Positions 1 to 8,231 of a DNA stretch of 18,650 nucleotides are shown in pieces. This DNA is from Pilaira anomala (lineage: Eukaryota > Mucoromycota > Mucoromycetes > Mucorales > Mucoraceae): assembly GCA_025716855.1 (NCBI GenBank), contig JAIXMQ010000171.1, positions 1 to 18,650 on the forward strand, given 5' to 3'. Below the pieces are notes generated by a model that had not been told where the DNA came from, did not search any database, and saw nothing but the letters and a program-made list of their open reading frames with translations. Position 1 is the stretch's first letter. Each line of letters starts with the position of its first letter. The position numbers and the translations under genes were made by a program.

Positions 1-2
1 AG

Positions 3-161
3 ACGGCTTACGAGCTTATTCTTTTGAATAGTATACCCGAGAACGATAACGACGAATCTTTTTTCAAGACCGTTACTCAAAAATTGAAGGCAATTAAGGC
101 AGAAGAAATTGCCGAAAAAAAACAAACAGACATTCTCCAATACTTTACAAAAGCCAATTAG
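3..161 (+). CDS. pogo/Tigger-like transposase, C-terminal fragment (partial at 5' end)
   Basis: Fifty-two codons are open from the window edge to TAG at 159-161. The visible part is the tail after the DDE catalytic domain: acidic (residues about 13-19) then lysine-rich (22-40). It ends in QTDILQYF (residues 41-48, nt 123-146), which fits the PCNA-interacting PIP box, Q-x-x-I-x-x-Y-F. Drosophila pogo transposase is known to bind PCNA through such a C-terminal motif. With the adjacent TIR this makes a pogo/Tigger transposase likely. The nuclease and CENP-B-like DNA-binding domains lie outside the window, so activity cannot be assessed. Another DDE protein with a PIP box is a weaker alternative. 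Confidence 0.6.
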   Translation, partial: TAYELILLNSIPENDNDESFFKTVTQKLKAIKAEEIAEKKQTDILQYFTKAN

Positions 162-391
162 AATAAAAAAAATTTAAAAAGTTTGTCTGTTTATTTCCAG
201 AAAGTTCCTTTTGTGACCAATTTTTTTTTTCATGAATAATGCCATTATATTTTTTCCCCCAGGAAAAATTTCACCGTGACTTTATTTTTCCGCTCTATAT
301 AATGCCATTTCAACGAGAAAATCTGGGCACTAAATAGAATAATGCCAATAGTGCCATTTAGCTGGTGTTTTTTTTATTTTCGAAAAATTGT

Positions 392-446
392 GGCACTAAA
401 TCGTGAAGGGCACTAAATCGAGCGGCACTAAATCGAGCGCCTACTG
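392..446 (+). repeat. Pogo-element 3' terminus with three direct copies of GGCACTAAATCG
   Basis: The 12-mer GGCACTAAATCG occurs at 392-403, 409-420 and 424-435, just inside the terminal CTACTG. A further partial copy (GGCACTAAAT) lies at 326-335, and inverted relatives (ATGCCATTT, GTGCCATTTA) occur between 298 and 360. Iterated sites of this kind near a transposon end are typical transposase-binding sites; that role is inferred. Confidence 0.7.
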
Positions 447-448
447 TA

Positions 449-915
449 CTTCTACCCTTTATAAAGAACATATCAACGAAAAAAGAAGAGGTAATAACTA
501 TGTTATGTTTGCTGCATCCCACCTAAAGTAAGTTTAATCAATGTCAAAACTCATCTTGATTCCCTAACTAATTTTTTTTTACCGTATATATAGCAATCTC
601 AATCGCGTCATCAATCAACTTTACGTGGGCTCAATTGTCTTCTTTTTTGAAACTTCATTCGAAGGAGTAACCAATTTTGTTGTATTGATTGATGTAGTAG
701 AAACACAAGGGGTGGTTAACTATGATAAATACCTGCCAAAGGTTGCTTTACGTCGTTCTGGGATGCACAAGTATGTTGTCTGTCGTTTTGATGATATTGC
801 TTGTAACGTTGGACTCGTTAGATTCAACCAAACAAATACTCGTTACAAAGTAATGAGTCACCATATTTTTAAAAAACGTTTAGACTCTAAAATGGCAAAC
901 CCAAGTAATCTTTAG
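449..915 (+). CDS. Unrecognised protein, last two exons (5' end missing)
   Basis: Two exons join cleanly: up to 527, intron 528-593 (66 nt, GTAAGT donor, CCCTAACTAAT branch region, polypyrimidine tract, TATAG acceptor), then 594-915 ending in TAG. The frame runs through the intron as ...AASHLN then NLNRVINQLYVGS..., giving about 130 residues. The C-terminal part alternates hydrophobic and polar residues like a beta-rich domain (FVVLIDVV, KYVVCRFDDI, YKVMSHHIF). AATAAATAAA at 920-929 is a likely poly(A) signal. I do not recognise the family; similar tails occur on transposon-encoded proteins in these fungi, but that is an impression only. The left boundary is set by the pogo element at 446: either the exon was interrupted by the insertion, or it begins at a weak acceptor (AG at 465-466). 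Confidence 0.5.
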
Positions 916-952
916 ATTTAATAAATAAACAATTATATAAACTGACGTAATA

Positions 953-954
<2 letters not shown>

Positions 955-1006
<52 letters not shown>
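955..1006. repeat. Poly-T tract of 52 nt
   Basis: An uninterrupted run of 52 T lies just downstream of the 449-915 gene. On the minus strand this is A52, as left by a retroposed poly(A) tail, but no retroelement body is recognisable beside it. A long homopolymer slippage tract is the simpler reading. Confidence 0.9.
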
Positions 1007-1009
<3 letters not shown>

Positions 1010-1110
1010 GAAGAAAATAAACAAAACTGTTATAATTTTTGATAGAAAAAAAATACTTTTTGAAATTTATGTATGTAAAAAAAAAAAAAGTTGTTTGATA
1101 AGTCTCCAAA

Positions 1111-1284
1111 ATTGTTTGCTGCAAACAATTAATCCGTATATTTTTTTCTTTTCCCGTCAGTTTCGGATATATTTAAAAAAAAAAGAATAATTGTTTGTAA
1201 AACGAACAATATTGTTTACAATTTCAACATCAGTTATTCGATTTGTTACCCAAGTTGTTTACAGCGAACAACCAATCCGCCATA
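1111..1284 (+). repeat. Repeated inverted motif (RTTGTTT...AACAAY), three copies, two with an AATCCG tail
   Basis: AATTGTTTGC and GCAAACAATT form a perfect inverted pair around one base (1110-1130). Related copies occur near 1188-1208 (ATTGTTTG...CGAACAAT) and 1254-1272 (GTTGTTTACAGCGAACAAC). The first and third are also direct repeats, each followed within a few bases by AATCCG. This looks like duplicated terminal or subterminal transposon sequence at the left side of the Harbinger remnant, but no matching right end was found. Confidence 0.5.
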
Positions 1285-1584
1285 GTGCTTGCAAACGTTA
1301 CTGGAGCTGGTCGTCGTACCCGAGGTGCGGAAAGGGTAGAAGAAGGAAGAAGCCGTGGTGACTCTGCTGGTGACTCTGAGGGTAACACCTCAACTGATAT
1401 CAGAACATTAATTAATAATACAATTACTCAAAGTAATCAAAACATGAAAGACAATATTGAGTTGTATCACCGGTTGGCGGAAGCTCGCCTTGATAGAATA
1501 AGCGCAATTCTCAATGAGCAAAGAAGATTAGACCGAGAAGAAAGAGAGAATTATTTTAGAAATAGAAACAATTCACCCCGTTAA
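1243..1584 (+). CDS. Probable Harbinger accessory (Myb/SANT-type) protein, C-terminal fragment
   Basis: An open frame of about 113 codons ends in TAA at 1582-1584. There is no ATG at its left edge; the first in-frame ATG lies well inside (1444-1446), so this is a 3' exon or truncated gene. It has a Gly/Arg/Ser-rich basic stretch (GAGRRTRGAERVEEGRSRG), a Ser/Thr/Asn linker, and a charged amphipathic C-terminus (RLAEARLDRISAILNEQRR) likely to form a coiled coil. Its tail-to-tail position against a Harbinger transposase (1793-2957, minus) copies the arrangement of the intact element at 8007-11285. I therefore infer it is the C-terminus of that element's DNA-binding partner protein. The DNA-binding domain itself is not visible, so the call depends on context. 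Confidence 0.4.
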   Translation: MLPKLFTANNQSAIVLANVTGAGRRTRGAERVEEGRSRGDSAGDSEGNTSTDIRTLINNTITQSNQNMKDNIELYHRLAEARLDRISAILNEQRRLDREERENYFRNRNNSPR

Positions 1585-1792
1585 ACATTTTTTAAACTTA
1601 CTCTCTTTTCTTTTCTTTAAATAAACAATAAATTTTGACTATTCCTTTCTAACTATTGTAACAAAAAACATTTCTAATTGCAAAAAAAAAAAAAAAAAAA
1701 AGTTAAATAAAAAAATTTATTTTTTAATAATCTTCATCTTCCTTTTCTTCTTCTCTTCTTCTTTGATGATCCTCCCACAAGCGTCTCATCTT

Positions 1793-2957
1793 TTATTCTC
1801 TCAAGATAACAGCCTCCTCTCTTGACCTTCTTAATGCACTGTTTCTTGCTGCTCCAGTAAAAAAATCAGTGGTATCCAATCCAACCAATTCGCTAAATTC
1901 GATACGCTCGTCTTCAGGAGTTGTTCGACTATTGATCTGGATAAAATCGTTGAAGCTTCTGGTGTCAAGAAACTCTCCGGTATTATTTTGATCAATGCAA
2001 ATGTTGTGTAAACAACAACAAGCATGAATAGTCTTTACCATTTTACGAATATTCAACTGGTAAAGATGTTTCCAGAGGAATCTCCATCTTGAAGTTAACA
2101 GACCAAAAGAGTGTTCAATCTTTTGTCTTGTTCTTGAATGTACAAGATTATAGTAGGTTTTTTCTGGTGAGTTTGCTTTATCTTCTTTAAATGGCACCCA
2201 AAGATTCTTCAAAAGAGGAAAGGCCGAATCAACATTTAAATAAATATTATAATTATGTAATATTTTTTTTTTATAATAATTATTATTTACCTGCAATGAT
2301 GACAGTTCCTGCAGGACACATCTCTTCAGGGTTGAATATCAATGGCTTACATATCTTGCTATTAGAAAATGCTCGTGCATCATGAGTTCTACCTAAAAGA
2401 CGTATACAATTATAACAAATATTAAGTTTAAGTCTCATACAAGTAATTTATACACATGTGTTCCTCTTTTTGTCCTTTTTACCTGTCTCTCCAATTTGAA
2501 CAAACAAGTATCGTCCTAAATAATCACATACTGCAAGCATGTTCAATGAAGCATGATTCTTTCTATCTACGTAATCATTTCCTCTGACATGGGGTTTCTG
2601 AATGACAAAATTCTTACCATCCATAGCTCCAATTGTACTGTCAAGACGTTGGTTTTCGCCTAAGTATTCGAAGCCATTTGCAATCCCAATGGCACGAGCA
2701 CCGTCATTGTATGGTTATGAGATTATGCTAGCACTGATTCTAGACATAAAATCAACAAATCTGTTGGTGATATTGTTGAATGTACCAGCTGAAACACCCA
2801 AATTAATTTCTGCAATTCGAAATCCAAAGTGTGTACTGGCAAATCTCCAAAGAACCAAGGCAATTTGAATTTCGACAGGAACTCCATTTCTAAGTTGAGA
2901 TCCTGAATACTCAGCTGCGTCACTTGCCTTTCTAACAATCCACTCAAAGGTACACAA
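1793..2957 (-). pseudogene. PIF/Harbinger transposase (DDE_Tnp_4 type), 5'-truncated and broken
   Basis: Three minus-strand blocks assemble into a Harbinger transposase: 2957-2483, 2392-2291 and 2229-1793. They are separated by introns of 90 nt (2393-2482, GT...AG) and 61 nt (2230-2290). Motifs in order: a helical N-terminal part (VEIQIALVLWRFAS), GAMDGKNF (first catalytic Asp), RTHDARAF, IIAG/DSAFPLL (second Asp), YNLVHSRTRQKIEHSFGLL (catalytic Glu) and SRWRFLWKHL. Lesions: an in-frame TAA at 2715-2717 between the N-terminal part and the first Asp; the second intron ends in TG rather than AG; and a TAA at 1793-1795 followed by 24 more in-frame codons (MRRLWEDHQ...) to 1719. Residues before about FEWIVRKAS are missing, with a stop close upstream. 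The full product would cut and join DNA at 3-bp targets; this copy should be dead. Confidence 0.85.
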
Positions 2958-3342
2958 CCAGAGGAAAAATTAGAGTTTTTCTCAATTTTTGAGCCAAAAA
3001 GTAAATTCCCCGAGTAAATTTTTTTTTTGAAAATAAAGTCATTTTATTGGAAGAAAAAAACTTACGTTATTAAAAACCAGACAATCTTAAAAAAACATTT
3101 GTTATTGGAATACAAAAACCTTTATTGAGCTGTTCAAGGGAATACAAAACCTTTATCGTGCAGTTTTATTGAAAACAAAGCTGCTGTGAGGTTGTGCAAA
3201 ATGAAAACAAAGACTCTTTTGGGTCTTTTATTGGGTGTGACGATAAATTGTCGTGAATACAACGGATTTTATTGGACAAAAAAAAAAGAAAAAAAAAGAG
3301 AGAAGTTTTAATTTTTAAAAAAGACATGTAAAAAAAAAAAGA
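2958..3342. other. Gene-free AT-rich spacer between the Harbinger remnant and the CACTA pseudogene
   Basis: No coding signal was found on either strand. The stretch holds several A and T runs, scattered TTTATTGG/TTTATTGA words, the direct repeat at 3107-3156, and a splice-donor-like AACGTAAGTTT on the minus strand near 3058-3070. It probably contains the 3' flank and subterminal region of the CACTA-like element, but no terminal inverted repeat could be fixed. Confidence 0.6.
3107..3156 (+). repeat. Short direct repeat GGAATACAAAA(A)CCTTTAT
   Basis: Copies at 3107-3125 and 3139-3156 differ by a single A and lie 32 nt apart. Subterminal repeats are characteristic of CACTA-type elements, and these sit about 190-240 nt beyond the stop of the CACTA-like gene. 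Confidence 0.6.
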
Positions 3343-6300
3343 TTACTCTTCATTTTGATTTCTTAACATGTTATAGAAACAATCAGTGTTATGGAACCAT
3401 CAAAGAGTACCAAACTTGATTCTGTTAATCAGAAGATGTTCAACACTGTCAATTCGCGTAGACTGAGACATGTCCAGCAGTTCAATAATATCCAAGCTAC
3501 TTTCTTGTAATAACATGGGTTGGTAACATTCACGAGCAAGAAGATTTCCACCATCGTCAACCATACAGTTTTCAAAAAGGCTTCCACCGTCTACACGCTC
3601 CGCTAGGGGTTTATCAACAAGTTGGTACTCTTGAAAAGTAACTTCTTGGCCGCTCTTTTGAATCACTTTTCCGAGAAAACGACGATTGACATTAGTAGAA
3701 CCAGGATATCTCAAGTCAAAGATAGCCGTCATATTGGCAGCGACTTTTTTACCAGAGATATACTCAGCACTACCAAATTTGCGGTTGGCATTAAAGAACA
3801 TCATGCCACCATACCTTTCCAGCCATGTCTTGACCTTGACACCACCGGTCTTGGTACCGTTATCCCAGAAACAACTCATAGCAATATTCCTCAACATTAC
3901 TTCACGACTATTGATGACCGCCAAGTCACGAGAAGGATTTTGCTTGTTGGTTTTCATAATAATTGCTCGAAGGTTCTTGTTGAATTGTTCATTCTTTTCA
4001 GTTGCCAAAAGGACAGGAGAAGCAAAGCGAAAACAATCTTCTACCAAATGAATGATCAGATGAGTCTTCAAACGATTACACAAAGGACCACCATTTCTAG
4101 CATGAGGAGTAGTAGTGGCAGCACCAACAGCTTCTACATTAACTTCATCAACAAGATCTTCAAGTTCACGACTTACTGCTTCACCAAAGGTCATTATTGT
4201 TTCCCCTTGAGCTAAAGGTATTGGTGCTGGTCCTGCAGCCAAACCTCCACGACCACAAAGACATCTAACAATAGGAATTGTAGTATGATCAAGATCATCA
4301 AGAGCAATAATTGTTCTATGTGAAGCATCACGCAACAAAACAGTAAACTTGTCAAAATTGTTCTGGATTTCAGATGTAGAGCATAATGAACATAACTCGC
4401 CAAGACAGTCAAAGGTATTGATAATATTATTCATTCGATTATGTGGATCGTTAACTAAATTAGCAAAGTTAGGATGTGTTTGGGCTTGTCTCAATACAAT
4501 GGGAAGCATTTGGGTCATAAGCTTGAAGTCTCTTCCAAGGTAACTCTTGTGATTTTGAAGGTTTTTCAAATTGCTGAAGGCCTTAGAACCGTATCGAGAA
4601 CATAGATCATTTATAACTTTAACTTGACTAGCGTTGAAAAAACATTCACAAGCTTTGCTAAAGGAATATTTGATCAATCCAAGACACAGGCCATGCAATA
4701 TTTCTACCGGTGTATCTTTAGGAGGATTCCAAGAACCCAGTCTTAAAAAAACTTAGCAGTAGATTCCTTGAAGCCGAGACTTTCCAAATCATCAACAAAA
4801 ATAGGCTCGCCTTGTCTGTTATTAACCAGTATAGAAAAATCACTAGCAGATAAATCACTGTCCGTAAATAAAGCTTCCCAATGAACTCTTAATCTTGCCG
4901 TTGACATATAATCTTCGGGAGTTATTCGACCAGCAAAACTGTTTGAATGTCTACACCATAAACACTTTCTACAAGGATAAGCAGCGGCCGATGCTTTCAT
5001 ACAAGTAATATCAGCATGACGAGGATTTCAGCTTTGATAAACAAAAGAGGAGCAATAACAAAGACTTTTTCCATGTAAAGAGCATCAAACTAAACAATAC
5101 CATTTTCCAGAGCTACCAAATCATCAACAAGATACGGTAATTGTTCCATGGCAGTGAGTTTGATAGTTCCACATAGAAACAATTGATTCAGATAATGATT
5201 GGCGCACTAAGAGGGACAGCAGCAGGATTCATTGACCAAGTATCATAACAGTTCCATTTTTTTGTTGAATTACCACTTGTATCATCAGAAAATATATTGT
5301 AAGGAATACTTCTATAAATCTGATAATTTTTTGGAGTGGCATTAACATCAAATTTTGTATTAGCAGGTAGTGGGTGCTTGAATCTATTACCGGTGTTAAC
5401 CATATCAAAGTGAGCTAAAATTACAGTTGTTCCAGCGACAAAATCAGCCTGAGAATAATACTCAAATCCATCGTTTCTTCTTTTCATATGATATACTGGA
5501 GCACATCTTCACCATTACCATCGGGACGAACGATATCAACATAATTCAGTTCTTCAACAGGGCAAGACGTAACTATATCAGCGAGATAAGTTCTGTTGGG
5601 AACATCCCCTATCTCTGGTTCCAAGATTTCGTACAAATCAACCATTTTGACATTCGATTTTTGATAAAACTTGGCAATTTTATACCATGTACGGATATCA
5701 GGAGCAAGATAGTTTTCAGATATGAGAGACACTCTATCAGAAACCCAGAGTTGTCGAAGCGGTTATCAGATCCAGTAATAACAAGCATGGGATGTTCAAA
5801 TAACTTTTCTTTAGTCCACTTTTCACCTTGACTCATTTGATACTTTGATTAGGCGTCAGATCAGGAAGATCCGATAAATAACCAGACATCATTGGATTGG
5901 AAAGAAGTAGAGCAATGTGAGAAGAGACATATTGATAGTTAAATCAGACTTGTAAGGATTACCATTGTCATCACGGTCAGCAGCAGTAATTACACGATCG
6001 TAAGGAACACCATTAGAATCTTTGACATAGTAATTAGCACTTGGAAACTGTGGGATCCTACTAGTCTTTGCTTTGTGGAATTTTGTAATACAATGTGGAG
6101 TTGGGAAGCCTTTAAAGTCATATTCAGTATTGGAAGGGTCTAACCGAATTTGAGCCTGGTACTCAGACACAGCAATTTCACACATGTTTTTCGTAAAATC
6201 AAGAATGGATTTGATTTGGTCTTCTGAATACTTAACGCTGTTGGCCTTGAAGTAAAGAAGTGCAGTCATCATATATTCATTCTTGAAAGGATATGTTGGG

Positions 6301-6918
6301 TTACCGTCAACATTTTCGCTTTCATTGTCATCACTATCATTGTCAGAAGGTCTATCCGGTTCGTCACTACCATCAGATTCTTCGTTATCATTCATGTCAT
6401 TTGCAAAGGGGTCAAAATCGTCAAAGCTACCAAGGTCTCCATCACTGTAACCGGCACCATCGTCTTCAAAGACAGATGCTGTAGTAAATCTTGGATCATG
6501 TAATGGGGGCTCGGATTCCGTTGGACTAATTCATATTAAAGTAAGTATTGAGTGTACATTTATAAAATTTTATTTAATTTTACCTTGCAATTAATCACTA
6601 TCCATGAATGAGGTTTGTCTTGAAATATCCATGTATGAGTTTTGTCTTGAAATATCCATGTTTGAGGTTTGTCTTGACAGACTGGCAGGTTGTGTGTTTG
6701 GGGAATGTCTATTATCAAAAACGACTTAGTATGTGTATAATTGATTTAGGATATTTACTTACGGCGGGTGTGATGCGCAGCAACGTTTGCAATATGCCCA
6801 TCTGTTGTTAGATGGTAATCAAGATTATACTGATTCTGAATACTCTGTTCTTACATATCATACAAGTATAACCCGGAGGTCTATTAAGCCTATATCTTCC
6901 TTGTGAAGATTCGGCCAT
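3343..6918 (-). pseudogene. CACTA/Plavaka-like Tnp2 transposase, multi-exon, heavily decayed
   Basis: ATG at 6918 starts a short exon with a C2H2-like finger (YTCMICKNRV... YHLTTDGH). GT-AG introns follow at 6709-6762 (54 nt, GTAAGT, TACTAAG) and 6526-6583. Next come an acidic linker (about 6460-6300), PFKNEYMMTALLYF, a conserved middle (VDDLVALENG, FDALYMEKVFVIAPLLF, RHADITCMK, AYPCRKCLWCRH), the hallmark PVEILHGLCLGLIKYS, then HLVEDCFRFA, ATEKNEQFN and NKQNPSRDLAV. These match fungal Tnp2-type cut-and-paste transposases. The frame is broken at least seven times (near 6840, 5930, 5835, 5735, 5485, 5195, 5020 and 4750, the last a missing T in a T run). There is also TAG at 5090-5092 and TGA at 3400-3402, after which 18 sense codons continue to TAA at 3343. 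Homology continues across each break, so these are lesions rather than introns. Confidence 0.85.
6601..6681 (-). repeat. 27-bp tandem repeat, three copies, in exon 2 of the CACTA pseudogene
   Basis: Units start at 6601, 6628 and 6655 (TCCATG.ATGAGGTTTGTCTTG type) and differ at a few positions. Twenty-seven bases is nine codons. In the minus-strand frame that connects with exon 1 the repeat reads QDKPQTWIF, QDKTHTWIF, QDKPHSWIV. It could be an expanded region of the transposase N-terminus or post-mortem slippage. Confidence 0.8.
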
Positions 6919-6994
6919 TTTTAATAATTTAGAAAATAATAATATAAAGTAAGTAAGTTTATAACGAAATAAAGACTCATTGATTTCTTGTCGT

Positions 6995-7002
6995 TTATAT
7001 AC
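6995..7002 (-). promoter_or_regulatory. Candidate TATA box for the CACTA-like gene
   Basis: The minus strand reads TATATAAA at this position, about 77-84 nt upstream of ATG 6918. In DNA this AT-rich such matches arise by chance, so position is the main support. Confidence 0.3.
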
Positions 7003-7052
7003 AGATTGTATAAAAAAGAAGCTCCTGATTACTTGGTAAATAAGTATCATAT

Positions 7053-7073
7053 GCAGTCAATTAATTGGACTGC
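7053..7073. repeat. Imperfect palindrome GCAGTC...GACTGC
   Basis: Six-base arms GCAGTC and GACTGC flank AATTAATTG, itself nearly self-complementary. It lies about 135 nt upstream of the CACTA-like start codon and could be a protein-binding site or a subterminal transposase site. No second copy was noticed. Confidence 0.5.
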
Positions 7074-7265
7074 GTGACGTTTTTTCGGGAGGTCGTCATG
7101 GAATTTTTGGCTTGTGGCCTGATTTTCCCCCTTTCTTTCTCTTTTTTTTTTTTTTTTTTTTTCAACGCGTGATTATTGTTTCCAGTAGCGTGAAAATTTG
7201 AAATCATAGCAATATAACGTAAGTTTCTATCATAAACATCGTCATAATATTCTTTTTTTCAACAG

Positions 7266-7983
7266 GTCTTACGCTGGTTGATTAAAAAGGAAGATAAAAA
7301 GCGATTATTATTGGTTTTCACAGTTCTTTTAAACACTGCTCTAGTTCAAAGGTAAACTTCACGTAAAAACTCATTTTTGAAGACCAAATCACTAACATTT
7401 TTCTATGCTTCTGTTAGGATGTTTGCCTCTTTGTAACTTGTATGTAATATAATCTGATTTATTTTTAACAAAAATTTAACACGTCTTTCCGTAATAGATT
7501 GATAGAAATAGTGTATGTATCATTGTTGAAGGTAAGCGTAAGCTTGGTTATTTTGTACATACCTGATTTTATGAAGGATAAATGTTTCCTTTCTTTGGAA
7601 TTGATGGCTAGTACTGCCAAAATTAGTTTGGACAGATGTGTCAACAGTTGGGCTGCTAAGAAATCGGTGTCTACAAATTATCATAACGCCATCAGACGTA
7701 ATCAGGTTAGTCTTTACTCAAATAAATATTTGCCATGTTATTATATATAATACTAATAACTATTTATTATAAGGATGTAAAGGGAAAGAGAGTCTCTTCT
7801 CGTGCTGTTGGTGAAAGCCAACAAGAATCTTTGCCTAATGATATTTCTACACATTCTGATATTGATGATCTACCCTCAATTGGATCAGAGGATGAAGAAG
7901 AAGCCAGTGCCCCTACTAGCAGCTCTTCTGTTAAGAGAAATGACAAATAGGCTTCTTCTTCAAGTGTTTCAAAGAAAAAGTAA
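7266..7983 (+). CDS. Spliced gene of unknown function, 5'-truncated, acidic/Ser-rich C-terminus
   Basis: Exons 7266-7351, 7418-7432, 7498-7531, 7577-7705 and 7774-7950 keep one frame across introns of 66, 65, 45 and 68 nt, with GT...AG borders and ACTAAC/TACTAAT branch-like sites. The 45-nt segment 7532-7576 is stop-free and a multiple of three, so it may be retained. Visible parts are VLRWLIKKEDKKRLLL, a middle with STAKISLDRCVNSW and KSVSTNYHNAIRRNQ, and an acidic tail (DIDDLPSIGSEDEEE). After TAG at 7948-7950 the frame continues for ten codons, ending SVSKKK, to TAA at 7981-7983; the TAG may be a late nonsense mutation. No start codon or upstream coding exon is visible. I do not recognise the family. 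Confidence 0.5.
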
Positions 7984-8003
7984 CATTAAATTTTGCTAAA
8001 CAC

Positions 8004-8021
8004 TAAGAGCATCCCCAGCCG
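8004..8021 (+). repeat. Left TSD (TAA) and left terminal inverted repeat of the Pong-type element
   Basis: TAA at 8004-8006 is followed by GAGCATCCCCAGCCG. A related internal copy (TCTCCCAACCG) lies at about 8094-8105, giving subterminal reiteration of the CCAACCG core. Confidence 0.9.
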
Positions 8022-8231
8022 AGATTTTAGTTTTTAGGTTTTAAAAAAAAATTTACAACTCAAATTTATTGTACAACCGTGTTAAATTAGAGGGTCTCCC
8101 AACCGTCGGTTTTTAGAAAGATTTATGAAAAATTAATTAATTAAAAAAAAAATTAAACTCTGCAATAAAAGTAATGTAAAATAGCTAATCATTGTTAAAT
8201 CTTCTTTACTTCGTTTCCAAATATATTACAA

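Larger units (their letters stand above)
1..446 (+). mobile_element. 3' end of a pogo/Tigger-type (Tc1/mariner superfamily) DNA transposon
   Basis: The window opens inside this element. It contains the last codons of a transposase (3-161), an AT-rich 3' untranslated part, and a terminal inverted repeat whose outer end reads CTACTG (441-446), followed by TA (447-448), the target dinucleotide of the Tc1/mariner/pogo superfamily. Read inward on the minus strand the terminus begins CAGTAGGCGCTCGATTTAG, the CAGT start usual for Tigger-like elements. The 5' half lies outside the window, so integrity cannot be judged. Superfamily assignment rests on the transposase C-terminus plus the TIR/TA signature. 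Confidence 0.8.
6919..7265. other. Gene-free 5' flank of the CACTA pseudogene
   Basis: This contains the candidate TATA box, the palindrome, a pyrimidine-rich block ending in T21 (7142-7162) and a donor-like AACGTAAGTTT on the plus strand (about 7217-7226). Reading back from that donor meets stops, so no upstream coding exon for the next gene is supported. The right end of the CACTA-like element should lie here but was not resolved. Confidence 0.5.

Noticed and set aside
3622..4215. Long plus-strand open frame of about 197 codons
   Set aside because: It lies antisense to the conserved Tnp2 region (HLVEDCFRFA, NPSRDLAV) and has no recognisable domain.
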